Shown: one piece after another, positions 13,916 through 17,797 of the stretch
Position numbering within the stretch: position 1 is the first letter of the stretch
Layout: each line of letters starts with the position of its first letter
Assembly (NCBI GenBank): GCA_004556565.1
Contig: SFGN01000058.1
Location: 1 to 17,797, forward strand
Source of the DNA: Lachnospiraceae bacterium
GTDB taxonomy: Bacteria; Bacillota_A; Clostridia; Lachnospirales; Lachnospiraceae
DNA: 17,797 nucleotides
Direction: 5' to 3'
Translations under genes and position numbers: made by a program
The notes under the pieces: model-generated
Database searches by the model: none
The model's input: the letters and a program-made list of their open reading frames with translations, nothing else
What the model was told of the DNA's origin: nothing

Positions 13916-14812
13916 ATGACAAAATATGAAATCCCCATCGAAAGCAAAAAGAAAAAGTCTGCCCGTATCCCCATAGAAAAACTACACGATTTTGAAAGTC
14001 ATCCGTATAAAGTCACAGATAATGAGGATATGGACAAGCTTGTGGAAAGTATCAAGTCGCAAGGTATTATCTCTCCCTTAATCGTAAGGCTGAAAGATAA
14101 TGCTACAGATGAATATGAAGTAATATCGGGACACCGAAGATTACACGCAAGTAAAAGGGCGGGACTAACAGAAGTACCCGCCTTAATTTATCCCTATACC
14201 AAAACCGAAGCAGCGATTGCCGTTGTGGACAGCAATCTGCACCGTGAACGGATATTGCCGAGCGAAAAAGCCTTTGCTTACAAAATGAAGATGGAGGCTT
14301 TGAAGGAGCAAGGCAAACGAACCGATTTAACCTCGTCGCAAGTTGCGACAAAGTCGGATACCGCTACCGAGATCGGCAAAGCGGCAAACGAAAGCCGTGA
14401 CCAAGTGTTTCGGTATATCCGTTTAACCAATCTTATTCCCGAACTGTTACAGCTTGTTGATGAGGAACGAATCGCACTTACGCCTGCTGTGGAGCTATCC
14501 TATCTCAAAGAGCAGGAGCAGTATTATTTGATGAATATCATAGAGAGCGAGGACTGCACTCCGTCACTCTCGCAGGCGGTACGGCTAAAGAAATTATCCC
14601 AGGCAGGTCAGCTCAATGCAGATAAGATCTTCGCTGTTATGAGTGAAGAAAAAGCGAATCAAAAGGAACGTATCAGTTTCCCTTTTGAAGATGTCCGCCG
14701 TTTCTTTCCTAAAAGTTATACCCAAAAAGATGTATACAATGCAATCCTGAAACTCATAGGCGATGACTATATGCGCCGTGAGAGAGCAAGAAAAAATCGT
14801 GATGAAAGGTAA
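13916..14812 (+). CDS. ParB/RepB/Spo0J-family partition-type protein
   Basis: The 298-residue protein has the ParB N-terminal nuclease-like/CTPase domain (about 18-105), with SPLIVR and the conserved ISGHRR (G72-H73-R74-R75) that binds CTP phosphates in this family. A KorB/Spo0J-type helix-turn-helix region follows (about 150-205: AANESRDQVFRYIRLTNLI). ParB proteins bind parS-like sites and load onto DNA for segregation. In integrative elements they are often found near recombination modules and may maintain the excised circle or regulate transcription. No ParA is encoded in this window, and I found no obvious repeated parS palindrome. ATG 13916 is chosen because AAAGGAG (13898-13904) lies 11 nt upstream; TTG 13907 is too close to it. 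The next gene begins 10 nt after its stop. Confidence 0.88.
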   Translation: MTKYEIPIESKKKKSARIPIEKLHDFESHPYKVTDNEDMDKLVESIKSQGIISPLIVRLKDNATDEYEVISGHRRLHASKRAGLTEVPALIYPYTKTEAAIAVVDSNLHRERILPSEKAFAYKMKMEALKEQGKRTDLTSSQVATKSDTATEIGKAANESRDQVFRYIRLTNLIPELLQLVDEERIALTPAVELSYLKEQEQYYLMNIIESEDCTPSLSQAVRLKKLSQAGQLNADKIFAVMSEEKANQKERISFPFEDVRRFFPKSYTQKDVYNAILKLIGDDYMRRERARKNRDER

Positions 14813-14822
14813 GGTAAAAATT

Positions 14823-15050
14823 ATGAAATTTATATGTGGTCTTGCACAGCAAGAAAAGGAGTATGTAATAAACGGCGTCAAGTATATCGTAGGATCGTCT
14901 TTTCGGACGGCAAAGATACAAAGTAATCCGTCTATTACAGACCGATTCAAAAGAATTATTACGAGTGATTTCGTAGATTTGACGGACGAATCACCGCCGA
15001 GTAAAATGGCAGTAGAATATGTGTGTTCGACTGCCGGAAAGGAGGACTAA
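14823..15050 (+). CDS. Small conserved protein upstream of the recombinase (75 aa)
   Basis: The product begins MKFICGLAQQEKEYVINGVK and ends in VEYVCSTAGKED. I recognise the pattern only as a small hypothetical protein that often precedes large serine recombinases in clostridial elements; its role is unknown. An excision or directionality cofactor would be one hypothesis. ATG 14823 is preferred over upstream in-frame ATGs (14763, 14802) that lie inside parB, and it is preceded by AAAGGTAAGG. The gene is mixed alpha/beta with a predicted central strand (YIVGSSF). Its final codons contain the recombinase ribosome binding site and its TAA directly abuts the recombinase ATG, so the two are translationally coupled. 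Confidence 0.7.
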   Translation: MKFICGLAQQEKEYVINGVKYIVGSSFRTAKIQSNPSITDRFKRIITSDFVDLTDESPPSKMAVEYVCSTAGKED

Positions 15051-16748
15051 ATGCAGTCGAAAAAGAAAAAAGATAATATCGGAATAACCGCTTTGTACTG
15101 TCGTCTGTCCCGTGATGATGGTGCAGAGGGGGATTCCAATTCCGTTGCAAATCAAAAGCGTATGCTTACCAAGTATGCAAAAGAAAACGGCTTCGGCAAT
15201 ACCCGATTTTATGTTGACGACGGTTATACAGGCACAAATTTTAACCGCCCCGGTTTTCAGCAAATGTTAGAGGATATTGAAATGGGCTATGTCAGTACAA
15301 TTATCGTAAAAGATATGTCCCGACTCGGCAGAGATTATCTGCAAGTAGGATATTACACCGATACCTACTTTCCCGACCGAAATATCCGATTTATAGCTGT
15401 GAATGACTGTGTGGACAGTAATGACGGCGAAAATGAGCTTGCCCCGTTCAGAAATGTAATGAACGAAATGTATGCAAGAGACATTAGCCGTAAGGTCAGA
15501 AGTTCACACAGACTTCGTGGCAACGCCGGAGAGCCGTTATCTCAGCCGCCGTACGGATATGTGAAATCTCCCGAAAACAAGAAAAAGTGGATTGTAGACG
15601 CTGAAGCCGCACAGGTGGTACAGGATATATTCCGTATGTGCTTAGAGGGTAAAGGCAACGAAACCATTGCACGAATCCTGCAAGAACACAAGGTACTTAT
15701 CCCTATGGCGTATTGGCAATCCAAAGGACTTCCGAGAGGCGGTAAGAAAACGCAGCCTAACCCTTACAAATGGGGAAAGACAACGGTTGCGAAAATACTT
15801 GCTCAGCAGGAATACTGCGGCGATGTAATCAACTTTAAGACCTACTCAAAGTCATTCAAAAACAAAGCCCGTATGCCCAATCCCGAAGAAAATTGGGCGG
15901 TGTTTAAGAATGTTCACGAGCCTATTATTGACCGTGAAACCTTTGAAGCGGTACAAAAGTTAATATCTAAAACCAAGCGTCGAGCTCCCAAAAAGGAAAA
16001 TGCCGAAAAGAATATGTTTTGCGATTTGCTCTACTGTGCCGATTGCGGAAGCAAGCTGTGGTCGCATGTAAATACCGTAAACAAGAATATACAGTATTTC
16101 AGTTGCTCTAACTACAAAACCGACACAAGAGGCACTTGCGAAACAAGGCATTATATCCGAGCCGATGCTATCGAGCAGGTGGTTATGCTTGAACTCAGAC
16201 GAATGGCGCAATTTCTTCAGGACGATGAAGAAGCCTTTGCCGAGTTGCTTGCGCAGAAGACCAACAAGGACATTCTGAAAGAGCAGAAATATCTTGAAGA
16301 AGAACTCTGCAAATCTATTTCCCGAAACAAAAAGGTCTCAGGATTTTATGAAAAGCTATACGAGGATAATGTTTCGGGAAAGGTGTCAGACGAATGGTTT
16401 ATGCAGTTGTCCCATAAGTATGAGGTTGAGCGTATGGAACTGAAAGCTAAAATTGCAGAACTTCGGAAAAGAATAAGCAATATCGGCACAATGCAGCAGA
16501 ATAAAGAAAATTTCATAAATGCGATACGCAGATTTATGGAAATGAAAAAGCTGACTGCGCCCTTGCTTCGTGAACTGATAGATAAAATAACGGTTTATGA
16601 AACCGAGGGTGTAGGCAAAAATCGCAGTCAGCGAGTTATGATTCATTACAAGTTTGTAGGGTATATTGAGATACCCGAATGCGGAAAGAACTACAGGGCT
16701 GATACTCGAAAGGGCGTTGCAGTCGAATATGTAACCAAATCCGCATAA
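15051..16748 (+). CDS. Large serine recombinase (TnpX/TndX type)
   Basis: The 565-residue enzyme should integrate and excise the element through a phosphoserine intermediate. The resolvase-type catalytic domain (about 12-160) has nucleophile S20 in YCRLSRDD and conserved R91/R94 in DMSRLGRDYL. The recombinase DNA-binding domain follows (about 170-300), then a zinc ribbon with C329-x2-C332 and C352-x10-C363, a coiled coil (about 390-510), and a C-terminal DUF4368-like segment containing ELIDKITVYE. Length and domain order fit TnpX/TndX-like transposases of clostridial Tn4451- and Tn5397-type elements, which use a GA dinucleotide core. AAAGGAGG lies just upstream and the gene is the last of the parB operon. 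It is uninterrupted with catalytic residues intact. It probably lies at the right end of its element. Confidence 0.95.
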   Translation: MQSKKKKDNIGITALYCRLSRDDGAEGDSNSVANQKRMLTKYAKENGFGNTRFYVDDGYTGTNFNRPGFQQMLEDIEMGYVSTIIVKDMSRLGRDYLQVGYYTDTYFPDRNIRFIAVNDCVDSNDGENELAPFRNVMNEMYARDISRKVRSSHRLRGNAGEPLSQPPYGYVKSPENKKKWIVDAEAAQVVQDIFRMCLEGKGNETIARILQEHKVLIPMAYWQSKGLPRGGKKTQPNPYKWGKTTVAKILAQQEYCGDVINFKTYSKSFKNKARMPNPEENWAVFKNVHEPIIDRETFEAVQKLISKTKRRAPKKENAEKNMFCDLLYCADCGSKLWSHVNTVNKNIQYFSCSNYKTDTRGTCETRHYIRADAIEQVVMLELRRMAQFLQDDEEAFAELLAQKTNKDILKEQKYLEEELCKSISRNKKVSGFYEKLYEDNVSGKVSDEWFMQLSHKYEVERMELKAKIAELRKRISNIGTMQQNKENFINAIRRFMEMKKLTAPLLRELIDKITVYETEGVGKNRSQRVMIHYKFVGYIEIPECGKNYRADTRKGVAVEYVTKSA

Positions 16749-16776
16749 AACAAAAGAGCAGGCACAAAACCTGCTC
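16747..16776 (-). terminator. Minus-strand terminator between tRNA remnant and recombinase
   Basis: GAGCAGG (16756-16762) pairs with CCTGCTC (16770-16776). On the minus strand the stem is followed by TTTTGTTTT. The plus strand has no T tract after it, so it blocks transcription entering from the right against the recombinase gene. It may serve the recombinase transcript only weakly. Confidence 0.6.
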
Positions 16777-16804
16777 CATACATATCGAAGAAACTAACAA
16801 ATAC

Positions 16805-16848
16805 AAAAAATCGAGTGTTCATAACTCAAATCCGTTATGAACACTCGA
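16805..16848 (-). terminator. Terminator of the tRNA-Pro remnant; contains the right copy of the 22-bp repeat
   Basis: A perfect 15-bp stem (16811-16825 with 16834-16848) and 8-nt loop is followed on the minus strand by six T (16805-16810). It starts 2 nt after the tRNA CCA, as a native tRNA terminator would. Its loop and one arm (16826-16847, minus strand) are identical to 2580-2601 on the plus strand. Confidence 0.8.
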
Positions 16849-16850
16849 TA

Positions 16851-16895
16851 TGGTCCGAGTGACAGGATTCGAACCTGCGGCATCCTGCTCCCAAA
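16851..16895 (-). pseudogene. 3' fragment of tRNA-Pro(UGG), from anticodon-loop position 32 to CCA
   Basis: On the minus strand the 45 nt read as loop TTTGGGA (positions 32-38, anticodon TGG), anticodon stem GCAGG, variable loop ATGCC, T arm GCAGG-TTCGAAT-CCTGT, acceptor CACTCGG, discriminator A and encoded CCA, exactly filling positions 32-76. The 5' half is absent: sequence beyond 16895 does not form an anticodon 5' stem, D arm or acceptor strand. A tRNA cut precisely in the anticodon loop is the classical scar of tyrosine-integrase insertion, where the element restores the tRNA at its other end. The fragment retains its native terminator. Confidence 0.85.
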
Positions 16896-17238
16896 CTTAT
16901 CGGGAATACTTTTTCCGCTCGTTTATAGCGGTTTTCGGCGCTTTTTAATTTGTTTTACTTACTCTTTGACGCTCTTATCTCCACTGTTTCCGGGTGTTCC
17001 AGCGCCGTCTGTGGTAATCTATGTGGTCAAAAACGCTTCCCGCCCGTATTGTAACTCTGCGGAGGGTGTTATGCAAGTGGTTTCTGCGGGGTGGCGGCTC
17101 AGAAGCTGCGGCGCTATAGACAAAGAATAGCATCACGCATTTGCTCTCTAAAGGTGAAACTCGCTTTCCCTCAATAACTATCGCATTCCCGTAATTTGAG
17201 GGTCATTTTAAGGGAAAGTCATCCCTTCCGCCACAGGC
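16896..17238. other. Gene-poor stretch with inverted repeats right of the tRNA scar
   Basis: I see no supported gene here. Inverted repeats include CCGCT/AGCGG near 16916-16932 followed by TTTT; CTTTCCC (17164-17170) with GGGAAAG (17212-17218), alternating with CCCTCAA (17168-17174)/TTGAGGG (17196-17202); and AAGGGA (17210-17215)/TCCCTT (17222-17227). The last group lies just beyond the 3' end of the XRE gene. These could be integrase arm sites or terminators. If the tRNA scar is an attachment junction, this stretch is the end of the element lying to the right. Confidence 0.4.
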
Positions 17239-17772
17239 TCACTTTTCCAAAAGATCCTCCATCGTGCAGCCGAGGACTTTCGCGAGGCTGAGAACAGTTT
17301 CCGCGCTGGCCTTGTTGATGTCCTTGTTGCGCTGCTCATACATTTGAATCGACCGAAGGCTGACATTGCTTCGTCTGGCAAGCTCCGCCTGCGTACAGCC
17401 ATAGAGCGTACGGATGCGTTTGAGGTTGGTATCAGCGAAGTACTCGCGTACTTTGGCATCGGCAATATCGGCGAACTTGCTGATGTCCGCTTCGTGGAGA
17501 GGCGCATACATCCGCTCTAAATCTTCAAACGAGAGGACCTTAAAGATATCGCTGAACTTCCTGCCAGAAAACCACTGGTAGTAGGCGACGGCCCAGCCGA
17601 TCCAATACTCTCTGGAGCGGTTGAAATTGGCTTTTGGCTTGGCAGTCGGTGCTTTGCCCGTAGTCTCAACCAGGACATCAACAGCCGCTTCGATACCGCT
17701 TTTCCCCATAATATAGGCAGCTTCGCCGTTCTCGATTCGGTTGCTGACGGAGCTGACGGAAAACAGTTTCAT
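17239..17772 (-). CDS. XRE-family regulator, antitoxin-like (177 aa)
   Basis: The C-terminal part (about 118-177) is a Cro/CI helix-turn-helix: CTQAELARRSNVSLRSIQMYEQ, then SAETVLSLAKVLGCTMEDLLE. The N-terminal 110 residues (IENGEAAYIMGKSGIEAAVD, REYWIGWAVAYYQWFSG) form a separate domain that I recall from regulators encoded with DUF3990/DUF3791-type genes in gut Clostridia, arranged like toxin-antitoxin operons. GGAGG (17780-17784) lies 7 nt before the ATG. The start overlaps the stop of an upstream gene by ATGA, so it is the downstream member of a coupled pair. It is GC-rich, like the left flank and unlike the cargo. The DNA-binding domain is certain; the antitoxin role is a guess from architecture. 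Confidence 0.85.
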   Translation of the reverse strand: MKLFSVSSVSNRIENGEAAYIMGKSGIEAAVDVLVETTGKAPTAKPKANFNRSREYWIGWAVAYYQWFSGRKFSDIFKVLSFEDLERMYAPLHEADISKFADIADAKVREYFADTNLKRIRTLYGCTQAELARRSNVSLRSIQMYEQRNKDINKASAETVLSLAKVLGCTMEDLLEK

Positions 17773-17797
17773 GAAGCTGCCTCCGGCGATTCCGCAT
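17769..17797 (-). CDS. Extreme C-terminus of a gene coupled to the XRE gene (partial)
   Basis: Nine codons are visible on the minus strand, encoding AESPEAAS and then TGA, which overlaps the XRE gene start as ATGA. The ribosome binding site of the XRE gene lies within it. The family cannot be told from eight residues; a toxin partner would fit the arrangement. Confidence 0.35.

Noticed and set aside
2580..16825. 14-bp direct repeat (2580-2593 and 16812-16825) taken as simple attL/attR
   Set aside because: It is a by-product of the palindromic tRNA terminator; the longer identity is 22 bp and inverted. Serine recombinases also do not need long direct repeats, so the direct repeat alone is not evidence of element ends.
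16837..17130. Plus-strand ORF of 97 aa reading through the antisense of the tRNA fragment
   Set aside because: Its start, GPSDRIRTCG, is the well-known false protein made by translating the complement of a tRNA 3' half. It has no ribosome binding site and runs through non-coding inverted repeats.
1..17797. CRISPR array, retron or other tandem-repeat system
   Set aside because: No regularly spaced direct repeats, no reverse transcriptase and no Cas motifs are visible in any reading frame.

Overview
The window looks like accessory DNA from a low-to-mid GC Firmicute of the class Clostridia, probably a gut commensal. The reasons are the strong AGGAGG ribosome binding sites, a TnpV homologue, a TnpX/TndX-type large serine recombinase, a VirD4-like protein, ParB, and the small conserved genes typical of clostridial integrative elements. 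No core chromosomal gene is visible. Composition changes sharply. The left flank (1-2350) and right flank (about 16900-17797) are relatively GC-rich, while about 2600-12300 is clearly AT-rich, as expected for nested acquired DNA.

Layout. (1) 1-2350: the end of a mobile-element operon, a 60-residue ORF with its terminator, and a convergent minus-strand VirD4/TraG-like gene. The N-terminal third of that gene is not VirD4 and it has no Walker A. (2) 2376-2621: four hairpins in a row, at least two of them terminator-like, then a 22-bp sequence that recurs inverted in the terminator of a tRNA-Pro remnant at the right side. (3) 2711-3626: a DUF6809-like protein, a 60-residue conserved protein, TnpV, and a terminator. 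(4) 3697-12257: one plus-strand transcription unit behind a near-consensus promoter. It encodes an XRE regulator, a fused m5C/m6A DNA methyltransferase, an HNH nuclease-like protein, an unknown 167-residue protein, a PHP-ATPase of the TrlF/Ppl type, and a DUF2130 protein. (5) 12258-13015: no gene, but a consensus promoter, a putative structured RNA with a 15-bp-stem terminator, and further inverted repeats. (6) 13016-16748: two small element genes, a 12-codon leader-like ORF, ParB, a small conserved gene, and the large serine recombinase. (7) 16747-16895: two minus-strand terminators and the 3' 45 nt of tRNA-Pro(UGG), cut exactly at the anticodon loop. (8) 16896-17797: a gene-poor stretch, then a minus-strand XRE antitoxin-like gene overlapping the end of an upstream partner.

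How the parts fit. The serine recombinase, TnpV, ParB and small accessory genes appear to be the vehicle. The 3.7-12.3 kb block is the cargo and reads as an anti-phage island. A fused two-chemistry methyltransferase with an adjacent HNH protein fits a type II (type IIS-like) restriction-modification pair. Embedded with it are three genes, namely the orphan protein, the PHP-ATPase and the DUF2130 protein, that are not standard restriction-modification components. This combination is the best candidate here for an undescribed system. All family assignments come from motif recognition by eye; no database search was possible.
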